From the NCBI GenBank assembly GCA_003139735.1, contig PLGA01000394.1, positions 1 through 20,237 on the forward strand: 20,237 nt of DNA, given 5' to 3'. Within the stretch, counting starts at the first letter, position 1. Each line of letters starts with the position of its first letter. This stretch comes from Bryobacterales bacterium. GTDB lineage: Bacteria; Acidobacteriota; Terriglobia; Bryobacterales; Bryobacteraceae. Made by a program: the position numbers and the translations under genes. Positions 1-6,984 of this stretch are shown piece after piece. Below the pieces are notes generated by a model. The model made no database searches, was not told where the DNA came from, and saw only the letters and a program-made list of their open reading frames with translations.

Positions 1-767
1 ACGGAGGCACCCTGCTGCTGGACGAGATCGGCGACATGGATTTCAAGCTCCAGGCCAAGCTCCTGCAGGTATTGCAGGACCACGAATTCCAGCGTCTGGG
101 GGGCAAGGAGACGGTGCGGGTGGATGTCCGGGTGATCGCGGCCACGCATAACGACCTGGAGAAATCCATCGTGACGGGCGCCTTCCGGCAGGATCTGTAC
201 TACCGGCTGAATGTGGTCAGCCTGTACGTGCCGCCGCTCAGGGACCGCACGGAGGATATTGTCCCGTTGACGCGGATCCTGCTGCGGAAGTACGCTCCCG
301 GCGAGGTTTCTCCGCCGGAGATCACGCCGGCGTTGCTGCAGGCTATGCTGCAGCACGATTGGCCCGGAAACGTGCGCGAACTCGAGAATATCGTCCGCAA
401 GCTGCTTGTGCTGCGGTCTCCGGACCTGGTCGCACAGGATCTGAGGACGCGGGCGGCGCGCAAAGTCCTCACCGCCGCGCCGGCATTGGATCTGCCGGCC
501 AATACGGAGGCCGGGGAGAGCGCGCCGATTCTGGAACAAGTGACGCAAGCCAAGGAACAGGCGGAAACGGAAGCGATTTTGGCTGCGCTGAACAGCACGC
601 GCTGGAACCGGAAGAAGGCTGCCAACATGCTGAAGATCGACTACAAGGCCCTGCTGTACAAAATGAAGAAACTGGGGATCGAGCACAAATTCGACGCACC
701 GCCGGCTGAGCGCGGCAAGGCGGCGCCGGTGAAAGTCATGACGGCGGGTTCGGGCCAGTTTTTCTAG
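1..767 (+). CDS. prsR: Sigma-54 dependent transcriptional regulator, PrsR-like (5' end outside window)
   Basis: This is the C-terminal part of a bacterial enhancer-binding protein that drives open-complex formation by sigma-54 RNA polymerase. The reading frame is open from base 3, so the gene starts upstream of the window. Visible in order are the Walker B segment (GTLLLDEIGDM), the sensor I stretch (VIAATHNDL), the arginine-finger region (GAFRQDLYYRLNVV), and sensor II (WPGNVRELEN). A linker follows, then a Fis-type helix-turn-helix near the C-terminus (RKKAANMLKIDYKALLYKMK). Walker A, the GAFTGA loop and any receiver domain lie off the window. A PrsT-like gene follows about 190 bp downstream and sigma-54 promoter matches occur in the locus, so I read it as the PrsR activator of an XrtA-type exopolysaccharide system. 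The general family is certain; the PrsR name rests on context. Confidence 0.9.
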   Translation, partial: GGTLLLDEIGDMDFKLQAKLLQVLQDHEFQRLGGKETVRVDVRVIAATHNDLEKSIVTGAFRQDLYYRLNVVSLYVPPLRDRTEDIVPLTRILLRKYAPGEVSPPEITPALLQAMLQHDWPGNVRELENIVRKLLVLRSPDLVAQDLRTRAARKVLTAAPALDLPANTEAGESAPILEQVTQAKEQAETEAILAALNSTRWNRKKAANMLKIDYKALLYKMKKLGIEHKFDAPPAERGKAAPVKVMTAGSGQFF

Positions 768-953
768 CTTCGGCAAGAGCGGCGAAATTCGAGCCAATCC
801 CGACGTCTTGTTCGCCGCGGCGATTGCGTCGCCCTACGCCACGGCCCGTGCGGAAATTTGCCCAACGTGGACCGCCGCAGCGGGGCGGCATCACACGTGC
901 TCATCGCAAGTGCTCGCCGCATGGGGCGCCGCGAACGCCCGTGGACACCCGCC

Positions 954-3737
954 ATGCTCTTGCCGCACCGAGTACCGTCCATTTGTAAGCGTGCGACCGT
1001 GCTGGCCGGCGTTCTGGTCACCCTGCTCGCCGGCCCCGGCTGCTCTCGCCAGTCCCGCTCGGCCGCGCTGGTTGCACGAGGCCGGAAATGTATGGCGGCG
1101 CAGGAAGTGGGGACGGCCATCGAGGATTTCAAGCGGGCCGTCGAGTTGACGCCGCTCAACCCCGATGCGCGCTACCAGTTGGCCGTGGCGAATCTGGCGA
1201 TTGGCAATGGCCGGGCGGCGGCGGAGGAGTTGGCGACAGTCATTCAATTAAAGGCGGACTATTGGCCGGCGCAACTCAAGCTGGCCGAATTGATGGCGAC
1301 GAGCGGGGACCAAAACGTCCTGGCCGAAGCGCGAGAGAGACTCACCCGGGTGATCGCCCGGCTCCCCGGCGATGCCGGCGCGGTCACGGCCTTGAGCATT
1401 GTCGAATGGAAGCTGGGCCAGCGTGAGCAGGCGCAGCGCCGTCTGGAACAGGCCCTGAAAACGCTTCCGAACCAGTTGGATTGGGTGGCCACCCTGGCGA
1501 AAATGAGGATGGCGGCGGGCAATCCGGCCGGCGCCGAAGCTTCGCTCCGAGCGGCGGCGGAAGGCAGCGCCAAGGCGACGATCTTCCTGGCCGAGTACTA
1601 CAGCGCGATGGGGCGTTTCGCGGAGGCTGAAGCGGAACTGAGACGGGTGCTCGGACGCGAACCGCAAAACGCCACCGCGCTACTCGATCTTGCCACTCTT
1701 CAAGCCGGACAGAATCGTATGCCCGAGGCTGCCCGTACCTATCGCGCACTGGCGGCGCTGCCGGATCGCCGCCACCATGAGATGTACGGCCTGTTCCTGC
1801 TGCAGAGCGGGGAGTTCGAGCCGGCGATCGAGGAACTCGAGCAGCGGCTGCGGGAGGATCCTTCCGACCATGTGCTGCGCACCGGCCTGGTGACCGCGTA
1901 CCTTGGGGCGGGCCGCGAGCCTGATGCGGAGCAGTTGCTTCGCTCGGCGGTGCGGCAGAAGAATCCCGATTTTGACGCGCTATTTCAAAAAGCCGTCCTG
2001 GATTTAGGAAAGGGCCGCGTCGACGCCGCCCAAGCCGGCATCCTCTCCGCCCTGCAACTGCGACCGGAGGCAGCCCAAGCGCATTATGTCCTGGCGGCGG
2101 TTCACCTGCGGCGCGGCCGGATCTTGAGTTCGGTAGACGAACTCGGCCAGGCGCTGCAGCGCAACCCACAGTTCCTGCCCGCGCGAATTGAACTGGCGCG
2201 ATACCAGATCGCCGCCAAGGCCCCCGATGTGGCGCTGGAGGCGCTGGCGCAAGCGCCCGCCAGCCCGGGGACCTCGCCGGCAGTGACGGCGGCGCGCGGG
2301 TGGGCGTTGCTTGCCATGGGGGACGGGGAGCGGCGCCGGAGCGAGTTCGAGTCCGCCGGGCGACGCGATGCTGCCCCGACGCTACAGGTGGAAGAAGCGT
2401 TGTCCCTGCTGGAACAGCGGGATGCGGCTGCGGCGAGCCGGATCGCCGAAGGGCTCTTGAGCGCCAATCCAGGCGATATGCGCGCGCTTCTATTGCTGGC
2501 GCGCAGCGGCCAGGTGGAAGGGGGGCCCGAAGCGGCCATCGATCATATCCGCCGCCGCGCCGAAAGCCAGCCCCACTCCATGGAGGCATGGCGCTTTCTG
2601 GGGGAACTTCTGTTGGCGGCGGGTCGAATCCCGATGGCGGTAGTGGCCCTGGAGACAGCGATAGTGGCGGGTTCCCATACGCCGGCGCTGGAGGCCGCCT
2701 TAGCGCGCGCCGAGTTGCGCGACGGCAAGGCGGCAATCGCGGAAAGCCGCCTGATTCCCGTGGTGAGAGCGGATCCCGGGAACGACTCGATGCGCCTCCT
2801 GTTGGGGGCGGCGCAACAGACGCGGGGCGAATACGATGTGGCAGCGGAGTCGTACCGCAAGGTTCTCGAAAACAACCCTTCGAGCGTTCCCGCGCTCTAT
2901 AACCTGGCATTCGTGCTCGCGGAGCATGGCAAGCCCGAGGAGGCCTTGCACCTGGCGGAAAAGGCCAGGGAACTGGCTCCCGAAAGCGCCGCCGTGGACG
3001 ACCTGTTCGGATGGGTGCTCTATCGGCGGGGACTGGATTCCCTGGCGGCGATTCACCTGACGGAGGCCGAGCTCGCCGGGTGTGTCCGGGCGTCCTACCA
3101 TTTAGCCATGGCGCGGCTTCACCAGGGCGATCGGGCAGCCGCGCAGAAGGCTCTGGAGGAAGGCTTGCGCCGCAGTCCCGATCTTCCCGAAGCGGCTGTG
3201 GTGCGCAAGGCGCTGGACGGTCCGGCGGGTTCCAACGCGAGTACCGCGCCCATGCCAGATCCGGTGGCCTCGGGGTGGCTCGATCTGGGCGCGTCCGATA
3301 ATACCGCGGCGCGCCTGGAGGCGTACCAGGAAGCGCGCGGATGCGAACCGCCGCCGGCGGCCCTGGACGCCGTGCTCAGCGCACGGGATGCCAAGAATTT
3401 CACTGCGCGGGTCGTCCTTCCGCTGATGTTGTGCGATCCGCGGCCGGCATTGGCGAACGCGGTCGCGACGCCCGAAGCATTGAGCGTTGGAAACGCCGGA
3501 ACCGATTGGAAGAACCCCGAATCGATGTTGCAGGGCCAGTTCCGTCTTTCCGGCGTGAGCGCGGCGGGCTGGGATAACACCTACGTTTCCTGGGATACCG
3601 ATCGCAAGGGTCTTCCACCCGTAATCGAGACATCGCCGCTCGATGCATCCGATTCTTCCTCGCGGTCTCCGCTCGATCCGCCGGATGCGACTGGATGGAG
3701 CGTTTACGATTCCCTCTGGCCCAGGGCCTTCCACTGA
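954..3737 (+). CDS. prsT: TPR-repeat lipoprotein of XrtA/PEP-CTERM exopolysaccharide systems (PrsT-like)
   Basis: This is a long periplasmic TPR protein. The chosen ATG gives a lipoprotein-like leader: basic residues (K12, R13), a hydrophobic run ATVLAGVLVTLLAG, then a cysteine at residue 30 (GPGC, an imperfect lipobox because of the proline). Longer starts at TTG 858, GTG 897 or ATG 921 stay in frame but add a charged stretch before the signal; none of the starts has a clear Shine-Dalgarno. About twenty degenerate TPR helix pairs fill the protein to about base 3220, for example the one ending in ESYRKVLENNPSSVPALYNL. PrsT family proteins are TPR lipoproteins of roughly 900 residues linked to XrtA loci, which matches the 927 residues here. 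The last 170 residues are not TPR: they are rich in Asp, Pro, Ser and Trp and I do not recognise them. The 186 bp before the gene shows no convincing sigma-54 promoter. Confidence 0.85.
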   Translation: MLLPHRVPSICKRATVLAGVLVTLLAGPGCSRQSRSAALVARGRKCMAAQEVGTAIEDFKRAVELTPLNPDARYQLAVANLAIGNGRAAAEELATVIQLKADYWPAQLKLAELMATSGDQNVLAEARERLTRVIARLPGDAGAVTALSIVEWKLGQREQAQRRLEQALKTLPNQLDWVATLAKMRMAAGNPAGAEASLRAAAEGSAKATIFLAEYYSAMGRFAEAEAELRRVLGREPQNATALLDLATLQAGQNRMPEAARTYRALAALPDRRHHEMYGLFLLQSGEFEPAIEELEQRLREDPSDHVLRTGLVTAYLGAGREPDAEQLLRSAVRQKNPDFDALFQKAVLDLGKGRVDAAQAGILSALQLRPEAAQAHYVLAAVHLRRGRILSSVDELGQALQRNPQFLPARIELARYQIAAKAPDVALEALAQAPASPGTSPAVTAARGWALLAMGDGERRRSEFESAGRRDAAPTLQVEEALSLLEQRDAAAASRIAEGLLSANPGDMRALLLLARSGQVEGGPEAAIDHIRRRAESQPHSMEAWRFLGELLLAAGRIPMAVVALETAIVAGSHTPALEAALARAELRDGKAAIAESRLIPVVRADPGNDSMRLLLGAAQQTRGEYDVAAESYRKVLENNPSSVPALYNLAFVLAEHGKPEEALHLAEKARELAPESAAVDDLFGWVLYRRGLDSLAAIHLTEAELAGCVRASYHLAMARLHQGDRAAAQKALEEGLRRSPDLPEAAVVRKALDGPAGSNASTAPMPDPVASGWLDLGASDNTAARLEAYQEARGCEPPPAALDAVLSARDAKNFTARVVLPLMLCDPRPALANAVATPEALSVGNAGTDWKNPESMLQGQFRLSGVSAAGWDNTYVSWDTDRKGLPPVIETSPLDASDSSSRSPLDPPDATGWSVYDSLWPRAFH

Positions 3738-3827
3738 CGGCGGGCAAAAGTTTCGGACTCATTGCGAAAAAGTGTTGCGGCGCGGCGGCCGGAACCCGGA
3801 GGGGACTGGCCGTCTCGGGCCCTGCCA

Positions 3828-3843
3828 TGGCATGGCAATTGCC
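3828..3843 (+). promoter_or_regulatory. Sigma-54 (RpoN) -24/-12 promoter before the beta-barrel gene
   Basis: The 16-mer TGGCATGGCAATTGCC fits the consensus TGGCACG-N4-TTGCW at all positions except A/T at position 6 and the last base. The invariant GG (3829-3830) and GC (3841-3842) are separated by exactly 10 bases. The expected transcription start, about 12 bases after GC, would leave a leader of about 30 nt before the ATG at 3884, which has a good Shine-Dalgarno. The element lies in the non-coding gap between prsT and the barrel gene. The -12 half sits in a 10-bp palindrome (3834-3843). Confidence 0.75.
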
Positions 3844-3883
3844 CAAGCCTTGATTCAACCGCTGTGGCAGTCAAGGGGGAAGC

Positions 3884-5389
3884 ATGGACGACGACAGTAG
3901 CAAGCGGCGCCTGGGAGCCGCGCGATGGTGGAGGGGATGCGCGGGGCGCCTAGCGGCAGGGGCCGTCTTCTGCGCAGCCACCTTGACTGCGCAGACATTC
4001 ACCCTGAATCCACTGACGTCGGCTGGCGCGCAACAGAATGGCTTCCACCTGTATAACTTCTCGGCTTTCGCGCAGTATTCGACCGTGGACCAATCCTGGA
4101 TCAACCTGGTGGACACGCTGTCGGGATCGCCTGGAACCCCGTTGCCGTCGTACACGAGCGTGAGCGGCTTTTCGGCATCCGTGGGCCTTCACGTTGGCGG
4201 CGCGGAAGGCGCACGATCGAACTTTTCGTTGATCTACTCGCCCACCTTCTCTTACACCACCTATGGGCAGAGTTCGACCCAGTTAGCCCATACGCTGGCC
4301 TTCAGTTGGTCGCGCAAACTGGCGCCGCAGTGGCAGCTTTCCGTAAGCGCGTCGGGCGTGGAGGGAGCATTCGACCAGTTCCTCTTCTCACCGACCAACG
4401 CGCAGAATGTGGCCTCCCTGGTCGGCACGGCTCAGGAGTTGGCGGGACAGTTCCTGACGGGGCAGAGCAGCAATCCGAGCATTGCGGCCGGTACTGGCGC
4501 AGCCGCAACGGTTACTCCGCAAGTCCAGCTTTTCTATGGCGATCGGATCCTTTCGGCCATGACGCAGGTGGGCCTGTCGTATTCCCATTCTCCGCGAATG
4601 ACCTTCGGGATCACCGCCAGCGGCAGCCGCATGCAGCACTTGAAAACCAGTTCTTCCTTGGGCAGCGACTACTTCTTCATTCCGGAGAACACGAATGTGG
4701 GCTTCGGCGGATCCTTCAGCTACCTGCTCTCGGAGCGAACGTCGTTGATGGGGTCGGTCCAATACGGGCGGGGGATGTCGTCCATCTACAACGAGCAATC
4801 CGGGGCTGCGCTGATGGGTCTCGGCCGGAAGCTCACGCAAAACTGGTTCACCGATTTTGCGGCGGGAGGCGGCTATATTCTGCCGATCCAGTCTACCGCC
4901 AGCACGTCGGCCAATGGGCGCGGAAAGCAGTGGGAAGCCAACGGAAAGATCGGTTATCGCAGCCGCACCAATACCTTGGTCGCTTCCGCGGACCGCAGCC
5001 TATCCGACCTGTACGGAGCGGGAGCGGCCGCCACCCTAGCCTTGTCGGGCGGTTGGAACTGGCGTAAGCCGGGGAGGAAATGGGCGTTGCAGGCCGGCGC
5101 CGAGGAGGACCTCCTGTCCGGACAGGCCGTGGCCGCCGACCTGGCGACGCACGGCTTCCGCGCGAACGCCGGGATATATTTGAACCTCTCCCGCCGATCC
5201 TCCGTCGTGGTGCAGTACAGTTACGACACGTTTTGGGGAACCTTTCCTTCCGTGTCTTCCGCAACGTCCTCCACAACCGGCCAGCCGGTGCGATTTGCCC
5301 AGAACTCGATTCGGCTGAACTTCGGCTTTGGCGCCGGCGGCGGCTCGGGCAGCCCGGGCAGCCCGGGCGCTCCAACCGCGGCTCCCTGA
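3884..5389 (+). CDS. Outer-membrane beta-barrel protein of the exopolysaccharide locus
   Basis: The 501-residue protein starts with a basic N-region (KRRLGAARWWR), a hydrophobic core and a likely signal peptidase site after LTA at residues 34-36. The rest is a run of alternating polar/hydrophobic strands with aromatic girdle residues, such as ASVGLHVGG, LAFSWSRKLAPQWQLSVSAS, SSVVVQYSYDTFW and NSIRLNFGFG. This is typical of a 14-18 stranded barrel. XrtA loci usually contain an OM barrel thought to pass the polymer through the outer membrane; I infer the same role from position but cannot assign the exact family. The start is supported by the Shine-Dalgarno AAGGGGGA three bases before ATG. Unusually, the last strand (QNSIRLNFGFG) is followed by a Gly/Ser/Pro tail (GSGSPGSPGAPTAAP), so the C-terminus is not the usual terminal aromatic BAM signal. 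Confidence 0.8.
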   Translation: MDDDSSKRRLGAARWWRGCAGRLAAGAVFCAATLTAQTFTLNPLTSAGAQQNGFHLYNFSAFAQYSTVDQSWINLVDTLSGSPGTPLPSYTSVSGFSASVGLHVGGAEGARSNFSLIYSPTFSYTTYGQSSTQLAHTLAFSWSRKLAPQWQLSVSASGVEGAFDQFLFSPTNAQNVASLVGTAQELAGQFLTGQSSNPSIAAGTGAAATVTPQVQLFYGDRILSAMTQVGLSYSHSPRMTFGITASGSRMQHLKTSSSLGSDYFFIPENTNVGFGGSFSYLLSERTSLMGSVQYGRGMSSIYNEQSGAALMGLGRKLTQNWFTDFAAGGGYILPIQSTASTSANGRGKQWEANGKIGYRSRTNTLVASADRSLSDLYGAGAAATLALSGGWNWRKPGRKWALQAGAEEDLLSGQAVAADLATHGFRANAGIYLNLSRRSSVVVQYSYDTFWGTFPSVSSATSSTTGQPVRFAQNSIRLNFGFGAGGGSGSPGSPGAPTAAP

Positions 5390-5426
5390 TGCTGCCCGCG
5401 CTTATGGCGCGATGTTCATACAGTGG

Positions 5427-5460
5427 GGCAGGCCATCGTTTTTTGTGGCCTGCCTTCTTC
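5427..5460 (+). terminator. Rho-independent-like hairpin after the beta-barrel gene
   Basis: A perfect 9-bp stem (GGCAGGCCA at 5427-5435 pairing with TGGCCTGCC at 5446-5454) encloses a T-rich 10-nt loop and is followed by TTCTTC. It lies 38 bp after the barrel stop codon, in the 160-bp gap between convergent genes. The 3' U-tract is short, so termination strength is uncertain. A second, imperfect hairpin (GGCGGAC near 5466 with GTCTGCC near 5500) follows and ends in the same CTGCCTTCTTC string (5450-5460 and 5502-5512). Confidence 0.6.
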
Positions 5461-5549
5461 GGTGGGGCGGACCGGGGCGCCCATGCCTTTTTTAGGCCCG
5501 TCTGCCTTCTTCTGGCCTGTTGAGTTATTCTTGGGCACTACACCAGAAA

Positions 5550-6569
5550 CTAGAAGTACAGCCGATTAATGGCTTGAACGCCTTTGCGGCAGAGAGGCGC
5601 CAAGGTTCCAAAGTCCGGAATGGGCGCCGGTTGTTGAACCTGCTCTTCCAGCAAGCGGGCGCAGTTAGCGGCGGCGGCGGCCATGGTGGTGACTTCGAAC
5701 CGATCGTGATTATCCGCCAGGAAACGGAGCAAGCCGCGATAGCGCGCAATCACCAGGTGGTCCGGTTTGAACTGCGAGTAAAAGTCATCCTTATGCTTAA
5801 CCGCGCTGAAGCTGTGAAACACGATTACGCAATCCCGCAATCCGCGGGATTGGGCTTGCAGAAGGGCCTTCTGAAGCTCGCTCAGGCTCAGGGCGCTGAT
5901 CTCCAAATGCTTGTACCCGCGGAAAGGCCCGATGCCGGTGGTTCCCACCGAGAGTGGGAATTCGAAGACGCCTTCGACTTGCTGCACGACATTGGGCTGC
6001 AGGCGGCTGCCGGGAAATGACTGGCGGTCGCTGGCATCGAAGCTGGAATCGATGACAATGCTGTCGGGAAGGGCGGCCAGAGTATCGATATTCGCCCAGA
6101 ATCCACCGGCGCGGTAAGCCACGGGCTGGACGCCGACGAAACGAAGAAAGAGGCTGTGGGCTTCCTGGAGAAGCGCGCGCTGTTCGTCCCGAGTGTACTG
6201 GTTAATGCCATCCGACAGGTTCTTGTAGTACGCGAAGCTCTTCTGGCCGCCATTGTGGGTTGCCAGGGCATAGTTGTGGAAGGTGGGATGGGTATGGAGC
6301 TGGACGTCCTGCCCGCGTTCCAGCAGATAATCGAAAACGCGCCGAATGGGCCCTTCACCAAGGCAAAGCGAGGCGAATACCTCGACAAAGAAGGTCGCGC
6401 GGAACCCGTGGCTGCGGAGCTCGTCAACCATGAACGGCAGCCCGTACGCGTGACCGTTTTTTTGGGCAAAAATCCGTTTTTCGACGGGGAGCGGCCTACG
6501 GTCCAAGTACTTCCATGCCAGGCCCATGGAAGTCTCCGCGTCAATGGTAATGTAGACGCGCGTCTTCAT
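5550..6569 (-). CDS. NodB-like polysaccharide deacetylase family protein
   Basis: This is a probable N- or O-deacetylase of polysaccharide (carbohydrate esterase 4 / NodB fold). The start at 6569 gives MKTRVYITIDAETSM, where the first strand carries the catalytic-type Asp (TIDAE). A TTG start at 6614 adds 15 residues without recognisable structure. The metal-binding segment is QLHTHPTFHNY (HxxxH), and the later RAGGFWAN matches the arginine motif of the fold. VIVFHSFSA near residue 255 resembles the C-terminal catalytic His strand. At 339 residues it is longer than the about 280-residue deacetylase usual in XrtA loci, and the motifs (TIDAE rather than DVEDYF) differ, so it is probably a separate subgroup. 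It stands alone on the minus strand, convergent with the barrel gene and divergent from the main operon. No signal peptide is visible, so it may act in the cytoplasm. The substrate is unknown. Confidence 0.8.
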   Translation of the reverse strand: MKTRVYITIDAETSMGLAWKYLDRRPLPVEKRIFAQKNGHAYGLPFMVDELRSHGFRATFFVEVFASLCLGEGPIRRVFDYLLERGQDVQLHTHPTFHNYALATHNGGQKSFAYYKNLSDGINQYTRDEQRALLQEAHSLFLRFVGVQPVAYRAGGFWANIDTLAALPDSIVIDSSFDASDRQSFPGSRLQPNVVQQVEGVFEFPLSVGTTGIGPFRGYKHLEISALSLSELQKALLQAQSRGLRDCVIVFHSFSAVKHKDDFYSQFKPDHLVIARYRGLLRFLADNHDRFEVTTMAAAAANCARLLEEQVQQPAPIPDFGTLAPLCRKGVQAINRLYF

Positions 6570-6666
6570 CTGGCGCCGGTTTCCAGGCACGAAAGCCGTC
6601 GCCGACAGACGCAATCGTCACAGTTGTTGCGATCGCTAAACAGGTTATCCATATCCCCGCTACCGC

Positions 6667-6681
6667 CAGACACCGGGTCTG
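6667..6681. promoter_or_regulatory. Operator / upstream activating site candidate (dyad)
   Basis: CAGACACCGGGTCTG is a 15-bp palindrome with a single mismatched pair. It is nested in a wider inverted repeat, CGCCAGA (6664-6670) and TCTGGCG (6687-6693). It sits about 245 bp upstream of the plus-strand -24/-12 element, a distance at which an enhancer-binding protein could act by looping. It also lies beside the minus-strand candidate promoter. That PrsR binds here is inference. Confidence 0.35.
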
Positions 6682-6700
6682 CGCGCTCTGGCGCGGTGTA

Positions 6701-6716
6701 AGCAAGTTTACTGCCT
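6701..6716 (-). promoter_or_regulatory. Candidate sigma-54 promoter for the deacetylase gene
   Basis: Read on the minus strand the 16-mer is AGGCAGTAAACTTGCT. GG and GC are spaced by 10 bases, GGCA and TTGCT match the consensus, and the first T is replaced by A. Transcription would start near 6690 and leave a leader of about 120 nt to the ATG at 6569. The match is weaker than the two plus-strand elements at 3828 and 6926. Confidence 0.4.
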
Positions 6717-6925
6717 AACCTTGTAGGTCGGAGATTTCAAACAATAATGGGTGGACCGGCGACCGATAGACTGAACTCACGGCAGACGCGAGCCTTGCGG
6801 GTCGCCGCCCAGCCAACACCGCAGGCGCCAATTATTCGCACTTAATCCCACAGTGCGTGGCGAGGGCTGTTGCCACAACCGCCTCCGCCGCGTTGAAGAA
6901 CCGTGGATTCAAGCGGCTACGGATT

Positions 6926-6941
6926 TGGCGCTAACGTTGCC
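6926..6941 (+). promoter_or_regulatory. Sigma-54 (RpoN) -24/-12 promoter of the main operon
   Basis: TGGCGCTAACGTTGCC has the invariant GG (6927-6928) and GC (6939-6940) at the exact 10-base spacing and carries both TGGC and TTGC. The predicted start is near 6952, leaving a leader of about 32 nt to ATG 6985. That geometry nearly equals the element before the beta-barrel gene (GC to ATG 44 versus 41 nt). It lies inside the longest possible frame of the downstream gene, so it argues against any start upstream of it. Confidence 0.7.
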
Positions 6942-6984
6942 TATACCTCGACGGCGATCTTACTTTCGGGCGCATCGCAAAAAT

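Larger units (their letters stand above)
6570..6984. other. Divergent intergenic regulatory region
   Basis: This 415-bp gap separates the deacetylase (-) from the chain-length operon (+). I see no convincing small gene in it; the frame open from 6853 is an upstream extension of the chain-length ORF that contains the -24/-12 element at 6926-6941 and is therefore probably untranslated. The gap holds an operator-like dyad cluster at 6664-6693, sigma-54 type matches at 6701-6716 (minus) and 6926-6941 (plus), and a weaker plus-strand match at 6689-6704 (TGGCGCGGTGTAAGCA, where the -12 TT is AA). Confidence 0.6.

Noticed and set aside
768..953. Possible promoter between the activator and the TPR lipoprotein
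   Set aside because: Only poor GG-N10-GC matches without TTGC are found, and no clear sigma-70 boxes. The two genes may be co-transcribed.
1384..2910. A 508-codon open frame on the minus strand
   Set aside because: It lies antisense to the TPR repeats and its translation is almost all Pro, Arg, Ser and Ala. It is a GC-bias shadow.
5450..5512. Direct repeat CTGCCTTCTTC at 5450-5460 and 5502-5512 as a mobile-element scar
   Set aside because: The copies are the 3' sides of two neighbouring hairpins in a convergent intergenic region, so tandem terminators explain them. There is no transposase or longer flanking repeat.
5520..6701. Plus-strand open frames of 166 and 181 codons opposite the deacetylase
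   Set aside because: They mirror the deacetylase codons and show no family motifs, while the minus-strand frame has all the NodB-type motifs.
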